Below are positions 51,966-61,073 of a stretch of 64,000 nucleotides of DNA, piece after piece. Below the pieces are notes generated by a model that searched no databases, was not told the origin of the DNA, and saw only the letters and a list, made by a program, of their open reading frames with translations. The DNA is from Streptacidiphilus albus JL83 (GTDB lineage: Bacteria > Actinomycetota > Actinomycetes > Streptomycetales > Streptomycetaceae). The translations under genes and the position numbers were made by a program. The DNA lies in NCBI RefSeq assembly GCF_000744705.1, contig NZ_JQML01000001.1, forward strand, positions 5,156,017-5,220,016, written 5' to 3'. Positions within the stretch are counted from its first letter, which is position 1; each line of letters begins with the position of its first letter.

Positions 51966-52745
51966 TTACCGCGGTGAAACCCAAGGCTTCGGCTTCGTCG
52001 GGAGAAGATGGCGCGGAATCCTCCGTTGAGGCCGCCAAGAGTCCAGGCTGGAATAGTAACTGAGGGTCACGGTCACGGCCAGCACGTGCTCGTGACTTTC
52101 CAGAGCGGATTCTGGAAGATTCCAGTACTCAGTACCACTGCATTCGAGCGCGAGATAGTTCCGTGTACTGATGTGTGTTCGACTGGGGACTTGTTCCAGT
52201 GGGGTTTCCTGTCCACGGCTGCCCCAGGACAACGTCATGTGGGGAGAGGAGTTTTTCCCACCCCATGGCGCTTCCGCATCCTTCGCGTCAGGCTGCCACT
52301 CCAGCATTGCATAGCCGTTCGCACCCTCCCATGGCCTCATTGGCAAAGGTGCGATTCTCTTCCATCCTGCCGTTGACATGGTCTCGGCAATCTTTTCGAG
52401 GCGCTCGCCCGGATCTCCATCGAATCCGTAGACCGCGATCACGTTGCGAGTGCATCCCACGCTCGGTAGGCGTCGGGGCGCTGCCACGGCAAAATGAAAT
52501 ATCGAGCGGACGGCACCGTGGCAGTAATCCCATGTGTCGGTGCCGAACCGGCGCAGCCCTGAAGCATCGCGTTCGAGTATGCTGAGGTTCTCATCCAGCC
52601 AGGAAACTGCGGAGGAATGCAGGTCGAAAAATTCCTGCCTGCGGGTCCATCGCGGCAAGTTGAATTGCCTCCTGCTGAGCAGAGCGGCCCCGAGCGTCCA
52701 TGCGATGGCATTTATCGCCCGGGTCATGAGAAGGCGCAGTTGCAT
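51966..52745 (-). CDS. Protein of unknown function, lower GC than neighbours
   Basis: 259 residues. Basic N-terminal helix (MQLRLLMTRAINAIAWTLGA), a helical segment (RRQEFFDLHSSAVSWLDENLSILERD), then a mixed region with FHFAVAAPRRLPSVGCTRN, IAVYGFDGDPGERLEKIAETM and GYAMLEWQPDAKD, and a final beta-rich part (EHVLAVTVTLSYYSS). The middle looks like a small immunity- or lipoprotein-like alpha/beta domain, but no family is recognised. AGGAGG eight bases before ATG 52745 strongly supports expression. Hand-counted 60-base lines here are 52-62% GC, well below the rest, indicating recent acquisition. Confidence 0.72.
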   Translation of the reverse strand: MQLRLLMTRAINAIAWTLGAALLSRRQFNLPRWTRRQEFFDLHSSAVSWLDENLSILERDASGLRRFGTDTWDYCHGAVRSIFHFAVAAPRRLPSVGCTRNVIAVYGFDGDPGERLEKIAETMSTAGWKRIAPLPMRPWEGANGYAMLEWQPDAKDAEAPWGGKNSSPHMTLSWGSRGQETPLEQVPSRTHISTRNYLALECSGTEYWNLPESALESHEHVLAVTVTLSYYSSLDSWRPQRRIPRHLLPTKPKPWVSPR

Positions 52746-52833
52746 GTAGCAGTCCTCCTTGCAGTGGCATTCCCTTGCTGCCTGCGTGCCGATCAGCGAT
52801 TACCGGCAGGGCCCCGGTCGGCAGCATACCCGT

Positions 52834-52880
52834 GTGGGCGTCGGCGAACTCGTAGATCGAACGAGGTCGCCGACGCCCAC
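52834..52880. terminator. Long hairpin between two lower-GC minus-strand frames
   Basis: GTGGGCGTCGGCGA pairs perfectly with 52867-52880, and an inner CTCGT/ACGAG pair closes the loop. It lies 38 bases beyond the stop of the SGNH remnant and 90 before the start of the gene at 52745. Confidence 0.75.
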
Positions 52881-52918
52881 AGTTGCTCAAGCGGCTGTTG
52901 ATGCCGGAGCGCGCCTCG

Positions 52919-53251
52919 TCAGCACGAGAGCTTTCCGGCCAGGCACTGGTTGATGAGGGTGGCGTATTCCGCTTGTCCGGTCTGGTTCGGGTGGTAGAAG
53001 CCCGCTACCTGGGTGGTGAGCGACGGTGCAATGAGCCAGGGGCTGCTGTCACACAGTGCGTGTCCGACGAACGCCGGCTGCGGGTTGACGTACTGGATGT
53101 CGACTCCATCGGCTTTGACCTGTGCCACGGCCTGGGAAATGGCAGTGTCAAGCTCGTCGCCGAAGTTGTTCAGCATCGTCTGGTCGGATACCGAAAGTTT
53201 GGTTGCAGTACCGAGCCATGTTCCTGAATTGCAGGGACTGGTCGGGGTCAA
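52919..53251 (-). pseudogene. SGNH/GDSL hydrolase, C-terminal remnant
   Basis: 110 codons whose end carries the SGNH catalytic His region (AGFYHPNQTGQAEYATLINQC) and Cys pairs typical of secreted streptomycete lipases/esterases (VGHALCDSSPWL). The N-terminal GDS nucleophile block is missing; upstream the frame reaches a stop about 11 codons before the only candidate start, a TTG at 53251 without a ribosome-binding site. Best read as a truncated gene. Confidence 0.72.
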
Positions 53252-53521
53252 CCGCGTGGGAAGACCGCGATGCGGCGATTAGCCCCTGAATCCAACGCCC
53301 TCGACCTGGCCGTCGGCACCTGGCTGGTGCCGGGAGTCGCTCTCGGCACCGACCGGCCCCGAGCCTTCTCTCCAAGGGTGTCCAACGCCATGATGAGGCT
53401 AGCCAACCCACGGAGGTCGCCGGGCTGGCCGATGGTGGCAGGGGCGCGCAGCGGTGCGGCAGACGCTGATGGCGGGATGGTTCAACGCCGACCGGCGTGG
53501 AACGGGAGCGGACGTATGACG

Positions 53522-53563
53522 AAGGGCGGGCCGCCCCGGTGTGAACCGGGGCGGCCCGCCCTT
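53522..53563. terminator. Very strong terminator of the PBP gene
   Basis: A perfect 19-bp stem (AAGGGCGGGCCGCCCCGGT and complement) with loop GTGA, 36 bases beyond the penicillin-binding protein stop. It ends in TT on the plus strand and has no longer T-run. Confidence 0.9.
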
Positions 53564-53598
53564 GTCGGGTCTCGCGTGAGTTGCGGCGAGGGGCTGCG

Positions 53599-55788
53599 TC
53601 AGTGGGTCTTGCCGTTGCCGCCGTTGCCGCCGTTGTTGTTGTTCCCGTTGTTCGTGCCGGGGCTGGCGGGGGTGGACGGGGTGGACGGGGTGGAGGGCTT
53701 GCTCGGCTGCTGGCTGTAGGGGGCCAGCGGGAGCTGAATATCCGGCATGCCAGACATGGCGTCCGTCATGGCCTGCTTCCAGATCGGCCCCGAGGTCTCG
53801 TAGCCGTAGGCGGGATCGTAGGAGTTGCCGCCGATGTCCACGCCGTTGAGCGACAGGCTCGGGTTGTTGGGGTTGGTCATCATCGTGGCGTCGGAGATCT
53901 GCGCGGTGAATCCGGCGAACCAGGCCTGGGCCTCGCTGTTGGTGGTACCGGTCTTACCGGCGTCCGAGTAGCCGATGTCACCGACGGTGGCGCCGGTGCC
54001 GCCCGGGTCGGCGACCACGGAGTTGAGGGTGCGGTTCACACCGGCGGCGACCGACGAGGACATCGCCTGGTGGCAGTCGGAGGCGGGGACGGCGAGGCTC
54101 TTGCCCTGGGAGTTGGTCACCGAGCTGATCGCCGTGGCGTTGCAGTAGGTGCCGTCGGCCGCGAAGGCCGCGTAGGCGTTGGCGATCTGCAGCGTGGTCA
54201 GCGAGTTCACACCGAGGGTGAGGGTCTGCACCTGGGAGATCGGCAGCAGTGCGGTACCGGCCTTGTTGGTTCCGCCCTGGTAACCGAGGCCGAGGCTCTG
54301 CGCCATGTGAACCACGTTGCAGAGGCCGACCTTGGCCTCCAGCGGTGCGAAGTAGGTGTTCACCGAGGCAGCCATGGCCTGCACCATGTCGATGTTGCCG
54401 TAGTTGGTGTCGCTGTCGTTCTCCATGCCGGGCGCCGGGAGGAGGTTGTCGCCGGCGCAGTCCTGCATCTCCGGGTAGTCGCCGTGGACCACTGCATTGA
54501 TCGAGTAGGTCAGCGGGTAGCCGGCCTGGAGCGCGGCGGCCGCAGTGACTGCCTTGAACACGGACCCGGTCTGGAAGCCCTGGCCGCCGTCGTGGAGGGA
54601 GTCGACGTTGTAGTTGATCTCGGTCTGGTTCTTGCCGGTGCCGTACGGCTTGCTCTGCGCCATCGCCAGGATCTTGCCCGTCCCGGGCTGGACCATGGTG
54701 GTTGCGGCTACCGCGCTGTCACTGGAGTACACGTGGTCCTGGACGGACTTCTCCTCGGCGGCCTGGTCCTTCGGGTTCAGCGTGGTGTGGATGGACAGGC
54801 CGCCCTGGTCCCACAGGGCCTGCCGGGCGGCCTTGGTGGCGCCGAAGGCCGGGTCCTGGAGCAGCACCTGTTCCACGTAGTCGCAGAAGAAGCCCTCGCC
54901 CTTCTGCGCGGTGATGCAGCCCTCCTTGGGGGAGCTCACCTTGAGGTTCAGCGGGGTGGCCTCGGCGGCGGTGGCCTGGGCCGGCGTGATGGTGCCGTAC
55001 TTGGCCATGTCCGCCAGCACCTCGTTGCGGCGCTGGAGCGCGTACTGCGGGTAGACCAGCGGGTCGTATCCGGTCGGCGACTGCACCATGCCGGCCAGCA
55101 GCGCGGCCTCCGGGATGGTGAGCTGGCTGGCGTTGACGCTGAAGTAGCGCTCGGAGGCGGCCTGGATGCCGTAGGCCTGCTCGCCGAAGAACGTGATGTT
55201 CAGGTAGTCGGCGAGGATCTGGTCCTTGCTGAGGGTCTCCTCCAGCTTTATGGCGTACCGGAGCTCCTGGATCTTGCGCCCGGTGGTCTGCCGCTGGGCC
55301 TCCAGCACCTTCGCCGTGTCGTTGCCCGCCTCCTCCACGAAGACGTTCTTGACGTACTGCTGGGTGAGGGTCGATCCGCCCTGGGCGACACCGCCGGAGC
55401 TGGCGTTCTTGGTGAGCGCGCGGAGCGTGCCCTCAAGGTCGATCGCACCGTGCTGGTAGAAGCGGTTGTCCTCGATGTCGATCAGCGCGCTGCGCATGAC
55501 CGGCGCGATCTGGCTGAGCGGGACGACGGTGCGGTCCCGGGAGTAGACCGTCGCGATGACCCCGCCGTTGGCGTCGTAGATGGTCGACGACTGCGACAGC
55601 GGCGGTGCGGTGAAGGAGTCAGGGATGTTGTTGAAGTCGTCCGCTGCCGACTTCGCACCGAGGCCGAGTGCCCCTACGGCCGGTACCCCCAGACCCGCTA
55701 CGAGTGCGCCTGCCAGCACACTCGCGCCGAGTAGGCGTACACCGAGACCGACCTTGTGGAGGGGAGAACCCGAGCGCTTCGCTGCCAT
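53599..55788 (-). CDS. Class A penicillin-binding protein (transglycosylase/transpeptidase)
   Basis: 729 residues. A membrane helix (LGASVLAGALVAGLGVPAVGAL) is followed by a GT51 transglycosylase domain (IEDNRFYQHGAIDLEGTLRAL, GGSTLTQQYVKN, ITFFGEQAYGI) and a transpeptidase domain with GSVFK (nucleophile Ser 409), SVN and KTGTT (Lys 612). The C-terminus is an Asn/Gly/Pro/Ser-rich tail. It polymerises and cross-links peptidoglycan outside the membrane. Its position next to wblA is conserved in streptomycetes. Confidence 0.94.
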   Translation of the reverse strand: MAAKRSGSPLHKVGLGVRLLGASVLAGALVAGLGVPAVGALGLGAKSAADDFNNIPDSFTAPPLSQSSTIYDANGGVIATVYSRDRTVVPLSQIAPVMRSALIDIEDNRFYQHGAIDLEGTLRALTKNASSGGVAQGGSTLTQQYVKNVFVEEAGNDTAKVLEAQRQTTGRKIQELRYAIKLEETLSKDQILADYLNITFFGEQAYGIQAASERYFSVNASQLTIPEAALLAGMVQSPTGYDPLVYPQYALQRRNEVLADMAKYGTITPAQATAAEATPLNLKVSSPKEGCITAQKGEGFFCDYVEQVLLQDPAFGATKAARQALWDQGGLSIHTTLNPKDQAAEEKSVQDHVYSSDSAVAATTMVQPGTGKILAMAQSKPYGTGKNQTEINYNVDSLHDGGQGFQTGSVFKAVTAAAALQAGYPLTYSINAVVHGDYPEMQDCAGDNLLPAPGMENDSDTNYGNIDMVQAMAASVNTYFAPLEAKVGLCNVVHMAQSLGLGYQGGTNKAGTALLPISQVQTLTLGVNSLTTLQIANAYAAFAADGTYCNATAISSVTNSQGKSLAVPASDCHQAMSSSVAAGVNRTLNSVVADPGGTGATVGDIGYSDAGKTGTTNSEAQAWFAGFTAQISDATMMTNPNNPSLSLNGVDIGGNSYDPAYGYETSGPIWKQAMTDAMSGMPDIQLPLAPYSQQPSKPSTPSTPSTPASPGTNNGNNNNGGNGGNGKTH

Positions 55789-56167
55789 GGCAGAACCATA
55801 CGTGGCTGTTTCCCGTACAGGCGGGCAGTTGTTCGCCTACTCTTGTCACAAGCTTGCGACAAGTTCCTGTGCGCCCCCTGACATCACTCGTGTGGGTGAT
55901 GAGATCTGTCCTTTTTGTCGCGCTTTGGCGTCCTTTAGGGCTGTAGGAGCCAGGTCATACGGGTACCCGAACCCTGTCTGGCCTTCTTACCTGCAGTCAC
56001 TCCCGTGGGTGATCTATTCCCTACGCATAGTCCGAATGGGCCATACAGGATTGGGCCCCAAGGGGCTGTTGCATCTCGCCGTTCTTCCGTAACGTCCTCA
56101 ACTGGCAACAGTGCATATGCCGTTGCCGCCGTGGGGGAGCCTCGATTCGGGAGAGGACGGCACCAGC
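55789..56167. other. Divergent promoter region of PBP and wblA
   Basis: About 380 bases, lower in GC than the flanking genes, with AT-rich stretches such as TGATCTATTCCCTACGCATAG around 56009-56030. Long upstream regions are usual for wblA, which is developmentally regulated. CACTCGTGTGGGTGAT (55885) and CACTCCCGTGGGTGAT (55998) form a 16-base imperfect direct repeat, a possible regulator site. Confidence 0.5.
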
Positions 56168-56485
56168 ATGAGCTGGGTAGACGACTGGAGTGCGCAGGCA
56201 GCCTGCCGCACCAGTGATCCGGACGAACTGTTCGTTCAGGGGGCGGCACAGAACCGCGCCAAGGCGGTGTGCACCGGTTGCCCGGTGCGCACAGAGTGCC
56301 TGGCCGACGCCTTGGACAATCGCGTCGAGTTCGGCGTCTGGGGAGGGATGACGGAGCGCGAGCGCAGAGCGCTCCTGCGTCGCCGCCCGACGGTGATCTC
56401 GTGGCGCCGACTGTTGGAGACGGCTCGTAGCGAGTACGAGCAGACCTACTCCATCGGCGACGCCGACTACGCAGAAGCAGGCTGA
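56168..56485 (+). CDS. wblA: WhiB-family regulator WblA
   Basis: 105 residues. The four iron-sulphur cysteines are Cys 13, 35, 38 and 44 (ACR...CTGCPVRTEC), followed by the FGVWGGMTERER turn and a basic C-terminal RRALLRRRPTV. The sequence around DPDELFVQGAAQNRAKAVC matches WblA, a [4Fe-4S] protein that binds the principal sigma factor and in streptomycetes represses antibiotic synthesis while supporting sporulation. ATG 56168 is the family start; the frame also holds an ATG 19 codons earlier. Confidence 0.93.
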   Translation: MSWVDDWSAQAACRTSDPDELFVQGAAQNRAKAVCTGCPVRTECLADALDNRVEFGVWGGMTERERRALLRRRPTVISWRRLLETARSEYEQTYSIGDADYAEAG

Positions 56486-56702
56486 CCCCCGAACACCCTC
56501 AGGGGACAGACTGTCGAAGCACCACCCGTAGCTTCCGCATGCCCCGCGCGCTCCGGCCCCAACCTGGTCGGACTCGCGGGACGCCGGAGGCAGCCGGGTA
56601 GCACAGTGCTGCCCTCGACGGCCTGGTGATCCAGGTGTGCACCGGCGTGCAACCGGCGCACGGGCGGCGCACTCCTGGTGACCTACCCAACCGTCAGGCG
56701 GC

Positions 56703-57995
56703 TTATGCCTTCCCGTGGTTGAGTCGTTCGCCGATCTCCCGCAGCCCTTCCAGGTCGTGGACGTCGCCGGCCAGGGCCGCCACCTCCACCACCGGCACAT
56801 CGGGGTAGACCGACACGAAACGGTCGCGCATCCGACGCTCCCGGGCGATCCGCTGCATCCGCTCCGCGTGCAGCCGCAGCAGGCCCGCCGCCAGCACCTC
56901 CGTCTCGGAGGGCACGGCGCCGACCGCCGGACCGGCCTCCTCCTCCGCCGCGTCCGACGTGTCCGCCGACGTGTCCGCCGCTGCGTCCGCCGGGTCCGGC
57001 TCGGACTGCTCGGGGCTCTCCAGGGTCTCCGCCGCCGCCAGTGCCCGCTCCGCGGTCAGCTGAGGCGCGCCCGTGCTGTGGACGCGGTTCAGCACCAGGC
57101 CGGCCAGCGGCATCCGGTCCGTCTCCAGCCGGTCCACGAAGTACGCCGCCTCGCGCAGGGCGTCCCGCTCGGGCGCCGCGACCACCAGGAACGCCGTGCC
57201 CGGAGCCTGCAGCAGTTGGTACGTGCGGTCCGCTCGCTCGCGGAAGCCGCCGAACATCGAGTCCATCGCGGTGACGAAGGTCGACAGGTCCTGCAGCACA
57301 TTGGCGCCGAGGACCTTCCCCAGCACCCCGGTGAACATGGCCATGCCGACATTGAGGAACTTCATCGCGCTGCGCCCGCCGACCTTCGCCGGGGCCATCA
57401 GTATCCGGATCAGCTTGCCGTCCAGGAAGGAGCCGAGGCGGTTCGGCGCGTCCAGGAAGTCCAGGGCGGAGCGGCTCGGCGGGGTGTCGACGACGATCAG
57501 GTCCCAGCGGTCCTCGGCCTGGAGCTGGCCGAGCTTTTCCATCGCCATGTACTCCTGCGTCCCGGCGAAGCCGGACGACAGCGACTGGTAGAACGGGTTC
57601 TCCATGATCTGCCGGGCCCGCTCGGGGTCGGCATGGGCGAGCACGACCTCGTCGAAGGTCCGCTTCATGTCCAGCATCATCGCCTGGAGCTCGCCGGGAC
57701 CGCTCACCCCCTTCACCACGCGCGGGGTGTTGTCCAGCTCGGTCAGGCCCATCGACTGGGCCAGCCGCCGTGCCGGGTCGATGGTCAGCACCACGACCTT
57801 GCGCCCGCGCTCCGCCGCCCGCAGGCCCAGCGCGGCCGCGGTGGTGGTCTTGCCGACGCCGCCGGAACCGCAGCAGACGACGATGGCGGTCGCCGGGTCG
57901 TCGATCAGCGCGTCGACGTCCAGCCGACGGCCGGCCAGCGGATCGGCCGCCCCGGCCGGCCCCGGCGCGGCGGGCTTTCTCGGTGTGGTGCTCAC
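56703..57995 (-). CDS. ArsA-family ATPase (second of pair)
   Basis: 430 residues. Deviant Walker [17 protein letters not shown] (about 43-58), switch motif [20 protein letters not shown] and a C-terminal helical region. The Cys residues needed for arsenite binding in true ArsA are absent, so it belongs to the Get3/ArsA-like group of unknown cargo. An Asp/Ala/Glu-rich insert (about 328-355) is present. GTG overlaps the stop of the partner (GTGA). The pair next to wblA is conserved in streptomycetes. Confidence 0.9.
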   Translation of the reverse strand: MSTTPRKPAAPGPAGAADPLAGRRLDVDALIDDPATAIVVCCGSGGVGKTTTAAALGLRAAERGRKVVVLTIDPARRLAQSMGLTELDNTPRVVKGVSGPGELQAMMLDMKRTFDEVVLAHADPERARQIMENPFYQSLSSGFAGTQEYMAMEKLGQLQAEDRWDLIVVDTPPSRSALDFLDAPNRLGSFLDGKLIRILMAPAKVGGRSAMKFLNVGMAMFTGVLGKVLGANVLQDLSTFVTAMDSMFGGFRERADRTYQLLQAPGTAFLVVAAPERDALREAAYFVDRLETDRMPLAGLVLNRVHSTGAPQLTAERALAAAETLESPEQSEPDPADAAADTSADTSDAAEEEAGPAVGAVPSETEVLAAGLLRLHAERMQRIARERRMRDRFVSVYPDVPVVEVAALAGDVHDLEGLREIGERLNHGKA

Positions 57996-59089
57996 GCTGT
58001 CCCCTGCTCCTTCAACGCCGCCGCCAGTCGGTACAGCCCACCCAGGTCCACTCCGCCGCTGAGCAGCGGCAGCTCGTACGTCGGCAGCTTCAGCGCCTGG
58101 ACGTCCACCCGCTGCTCGCGTTCCAGCACGACGCGGGCCGCATGTTCCCGGCCCTCGGCCAGCAGCGGTTCCACCAGCTTCCTGGTGGCTGTCGGCACGG
58201 TCTTCCTGGCCCCGCCCCGTCCCGGACGCGCGCCGACCCCGGCGTCGGCCAGCACCATCGCCAGCTCGCCGTCGTGGTCGCCGCCGGCGGCCAGTATCGC
58301 GGCCTCGTCCAGCACCGGGGGGCGCACCATGTTGACGAACACCCCGCCGGTCGGCAGTCCGGCCGCGCGCAGCTCGGCGACGCCGTCCACGGTCTCCTGG
58401 ACCGGCATCTCCTCCAGCAGGGTGACCAGGTGCACCACCGTCTCCGGCGAGCGGATCACCCGCATGACCGCCTGCGACTGGGTGAAGATCGGCCCGAACC
58501 TGGCCAGCCCGGCGACCTCGGTGTTGATGTTGAGGAAGCGGCTGATCCGGCCGGTCGGCGGGGCGTCCATGACGACCGCGTCGTAGACCCGGCGGCCGTC
58601 CGGCCCCTTGCGGCGGACGGCCTCGCAGGCCTTGCCGGTGAGCAGCACGTCCCGGAGTCCGGGGGCGATGGTGGTGGCGAAGTCGATGAAGCCGACCTTG
58701 CGCAGCGCCTTGCCGGCCCGGCCGAGCTTGTAGAACATCTCCAGGTACTCCAGCAGGGCCTGCTCGATGTCGATCGCCAGGGCGAAGACCTCCCCCTCCC
58801 CGCGCCCGGCTGCACCCTTGCCGCCAGGACCAGGACCCTTGCCGCCGGGGCCGGGGGTGCCGCGCTTGCCCAGGGCCCCGGCGGCGACGCTCGCGACCTT
58901 CCGTTCCTCGTACGGCAGGGCGGAGATGCCGAACAGCTCGGCGATGCCCTGCCGCTCCTCGACCTCGATCAGCAGCGTCCGCCGTCCCTCTGCTGCCAGG
59001 GCCATGGCGAGGGCGGCTGCCACCGTGGTCTTCCCGGTCCCGCCCTTGCCGCTGACGACGTGCAGCCGCACGCCCTCCCAGTCCGGCAT
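57992..59089 (-). CDS. ArsA-family ATPase (first of pair)
   Basis: 365 residues. Walker [15 protein letters not shown] near the N-terminus (14-27), the switch [25 protein letters not shown] and a C-terminal ATP-site element. A Gly/Pro/Lys-rich low-complexity insert ([19 protein letters not shown], about 74-92) separates strands after the first third. Probably forms a heterodimer with the downstream paralogue, since ArsA/Get3 proteins act as dimers. ATG 59089. Confidence 0.9.
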   Translation of the reverse strand: MPDWEGVRLHVVSGKGGTGKTTVAAALAMALAAEGRRTLLIEVEERQGIAELFGISALPYEERKVASVAAGALGKRGTPGPGGKGPGPGGKGAAGRGEGEVFALAIDIEQALLEYLEMFYKLGRAGKALRKVGFIDFATTIAPGLRDVLLTGKACEAVRRKGPDGRRVYDAVVMDAPPTGRISRFLNINTEVAGLARFGPIFTQSQAVMRVIRSPETVVHLVTLLEEMPVQETVDGVAELRAAGLPTGGVFVNMVRPPVLDEAAILAAGGDHDGELAMVLADAGVGARPGRGGARKTVPTATRKLVEPLLAEGREHAARVVLEREQRVDVQALKLPTYELPLLSGGVDLGGLYRLAAALKEQGTA

Positions 59090-59344
59090 GGTGCGTCTCC
59101 GTCCGCTGATGTCCGCTGATATCGGTAGGTGTCGCTGGATCTCGGTAGGTGTCGGTCGGTGTCCGGTCGGCGTTCGTCGGTGCCTGCTGGTCGAGCATCG
59201 ACGCGCCGGTCGACCCTTCCCGCGAGGGTAACCACGCCGCGCGCACTCCGTCGGGAGTCATCTTCCCAGCCTGACTACTTTGCCCCCCTTTGTGGCGTAG
59301 ATCACACGCGCATCTCCGTCCCGCCGAACGGTTAGAGTCCACCC

Positions 59345-59503
59345 ATGACCAAGTGGGAATACGTGACCGTGCCGCTGCTGGTGCATGCGACGAAGCAGAT
59401 CCTGGACACCTGGGGCGAGGACGGCTGGGAGCTCGTCCAGGTCGTGCCCGGGCCGAACAACCCCGAGCAGCTGGTGGCCTACCTGAAGCGGGAGAAGTCC
59501 TGA
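59345..59503 (+). CDS. Small DUF4177-like protein
   Basis: 52 residues: [20 protein letters not shown] then [16 protein letters not shown]. The WEY...GWELV pattern is that of DUF4177-type mini-proteins conserved just before ridA in streptomycetes. The stop overlaps the ridA ATG by one base (TGATG), so the two are coupled. Ribosome-binding site is weak (TAGAG). Function unknown. Confidence 0.85.
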   Translation: MTKWEYVTVPLLVHATKQILDTWGEDGWELVQVVPGPNNPEQLVAYLKREKS

Positions 59504-59970
59504 TGGGCAAGGTCGAGAGCAAGCTGGCCGAGCTGGGCCTGGTGCTGCCGGAGGTCGTGCCGCCGCTGGCGTCCTACGTCCCGGCCGTCCAGTCCGGCGA
59601 GTACGTCTTCACCTCCGGCCAGCTGCCGATGGTGGCCGGCAAGCTCGGCCTGACCGGCAAGGTCGGGGCCGAGGTCACCGCCGACGAGGCGAAGCAGCAG
59701 GCGCGGATCTGCGCGCTCAACGCCCTCGCCGCGGTGAAGTCCGTGATCGGCGACCTCGACCGGATCGAGCGAGTGGTCAAGGTCGTCGGCTTCGTCGCCT
59801 CCGCCCCCGACTTCACCGGCCAGCCCGGTGTCGTCAACGGTGCGAGCGAGCTGCTGGGCGAGGTCCTCGGCGAGGCCGGCGTGCACGCCCGCAGCGCGGT
59901 CGGCGTCGCGGTGCTGCCGCTGGACGCCCCGGTCGAGGTGGAGATCCAGGTCCGCGTCAGCGCGGTCTGA
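59503..59970 (+). CDS. RidA-family protein
   Basis: 155 residues, somewhat longer than classical RidA. Family segments [52 protein letters not shown] and [23 protein letters not shown] are present, including the Arg that binds the substrate carboxylate and the Glu near the end. RidA hydrolyses reactive enamines/imines from PLP enzymes. A PLP-dependent dehydratase lies at 62990 in the same window. Confidence 0.93.
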   Translation: MGKVESKLAELGLVLPEVVPPLASYVPAVQSGEYVFTSGQLPMVAGKLGLTGKVGAEVTADEAKQQARICALNALAAVKSVIGDLDRIERVVKVVGFVASAPDFTGQPGVVNGASELLGEVLGEAGVHARSAVGVAVLPLDAPVEVEIQVRVSAV

Positions 59971-60014
59971 GGCCGGCACCACGGGCCGCAGCAACGGCCA
60001 CCGGACGAGCGAGT

Positions 60015-60041
60015 GTGAACGGGTACCGCGTACCCGTTCAC
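60015..60041. promoter_or_regulatory. 27-bp palindrome upstream of the NUDIX gene
   Basis: GTGAACGGGTAC, spacer CGC, then the exact complement GTACCCGTTCAC. It lies 45 bases after the ridA stop and 30 before the NUDIX start. It may be an operator or, as RNA, a small terminator hairpin; the 3-base loop and AT content of the arms favour a protein site. Confidence 0.6.
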
Positions 60042-60071
60042 TCCCGGCAGGCGGCCACGTAGCATCCGGCC

Positions 60072-61073
60072 ATGGGTGATCAGCAGGAGCAGCAGCGGCC
60101 GCACAGCGGTGCGGCACAGCCGGTGAAGGATCCGGAAGCACGTGCGGCGGCGGTGCCGGCCGCCTGGGCGGCGCGCATCGGCGCACTCGCCCGGGGTGAG
60201 GCCACGCCGGTGCAGCCCCGGCTGGCCGCGACCGTGGTCCTGCTCCGGCAGCACGACGCAGGCAGCGGCGAGAGCGGCGAGAGCAGCAGCGGCGAGCACG
60301 GCAGCGGCACGGGCGGCACCGGCCGCCCGCAGGCGTACCTGCTGCGCAGGCGCGCGTCGATGGCCTTCGCCGGGGGCATGTACGCCTACCCGGGCGGCGG
60401 CGTCGATCCGCGCGACAGCGCCGGCGCGGGCACCGCGCTCCGGTGGGCCGGTCCCGGGCCGGAGGAGTGGGCCGAGCGGCTCGGCTGCTCGGCGGAGACC
60501 GCGCAGGCCGTGGTCTGCGCGGCCGTCCGCGAGACCTTCGAGGAGGCCGGCGTCCTGCTGGCGGGGGTCGACGAGCGGTCGGTGGTCGCGGATGTCAGCG
60601 GGCCGGAGTGGCGCGAGGCCCGGGCCGCGCTGGAGGGGCACCAGCTGTCCTTCGCGGAGTTCCTGACCGAGCGCGGCCTGGTGCTGCGCAGCGACCTGCT
60701 GGGGGCCTGGTCCCGCTGGATCACCCCGGAGTTCGAGGAGCGCCGCTACGACACCTGGTTCTTCGTCGCGGTGCTGCCCGAAGGTCAGCGCACCGCCGAG
60801 GTTCCGGGGGAGGCGGACCGGGTGGAGTGGCTGGAGCCGTCCGAGGCGGTGAAGCGCGCGGACGACGGCGAGTTCCTGATGCTCCCGCCGACCGTCTCGA
60901 CCCTGCGCGAACTGCTGCCGTTCGCCACCCCGGCCGAGGCGCTGGCGGCGGCCGGGGACCGCACTGTCGCACCGGTGCTGGCCCGGGGCGCGGTCGACGC
61001 GGACGGAAACGTGACGGTGAGCTGGCCCGGCCACCCGGAGCTGACCATGGAGTCCGGGAGGGCTGTCCGTTGA
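60072..61073 (+). CDS. NUDIX hydrolase with extended N-terminus
   Basis: 333 residues. The Nudix domain has FAGGMYAYPGGGVDPRDS, then, after an insert of about 40 residues, the REUXEE core AAVRETFEEAGVLL. This split Nudix box is typical of actinobacterial proteins of this position. A Gly/Ser/Glu-rich linker (SGESGESSSGEHGSG) precedes it. It should hydrolyse a nucleoside diphosphate-X compound. ATG 60072; the next gene overlaps its stop by four bases (TTGA). Confidence 0.9.
   Translation: MGDQQEQQRPHSGAAQPVKDPEARAAAVPAAWAARIGALARGEATPVQPRLAATVVLLRQHDAGSGESGESSSGEHGSGTGGTGRPQAYLLRRRASMAFAGGMYAYPGGGVDPRDSAGAGTALRWAGPGPEEWAERLGCSAETAQAVVCAAVRETFEEAGVLLAGVDERSVVADVSGPEWREARAALEGHQLSFAEFLTERGLVLRSDLLGAWSRWITPEFEERRYDTWFFVAVLPEGQRTAEVPGEADRVEWLEPSEAVKRADDGEFLMLPPTVSTLRELLPFATPAEALAAAGDRTVAPVLARGAVDADGNVTVSWPGHPELTMESGRAVR

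Noticed and set aside
53581-55734. A 717-codon plus-strand open frame across the PBP gene
   Set aside because: It is antisense to a complete penicillin-binding protein with all catalytic motifs; in DNA this GC-rich, opposite frames stay open by composition.
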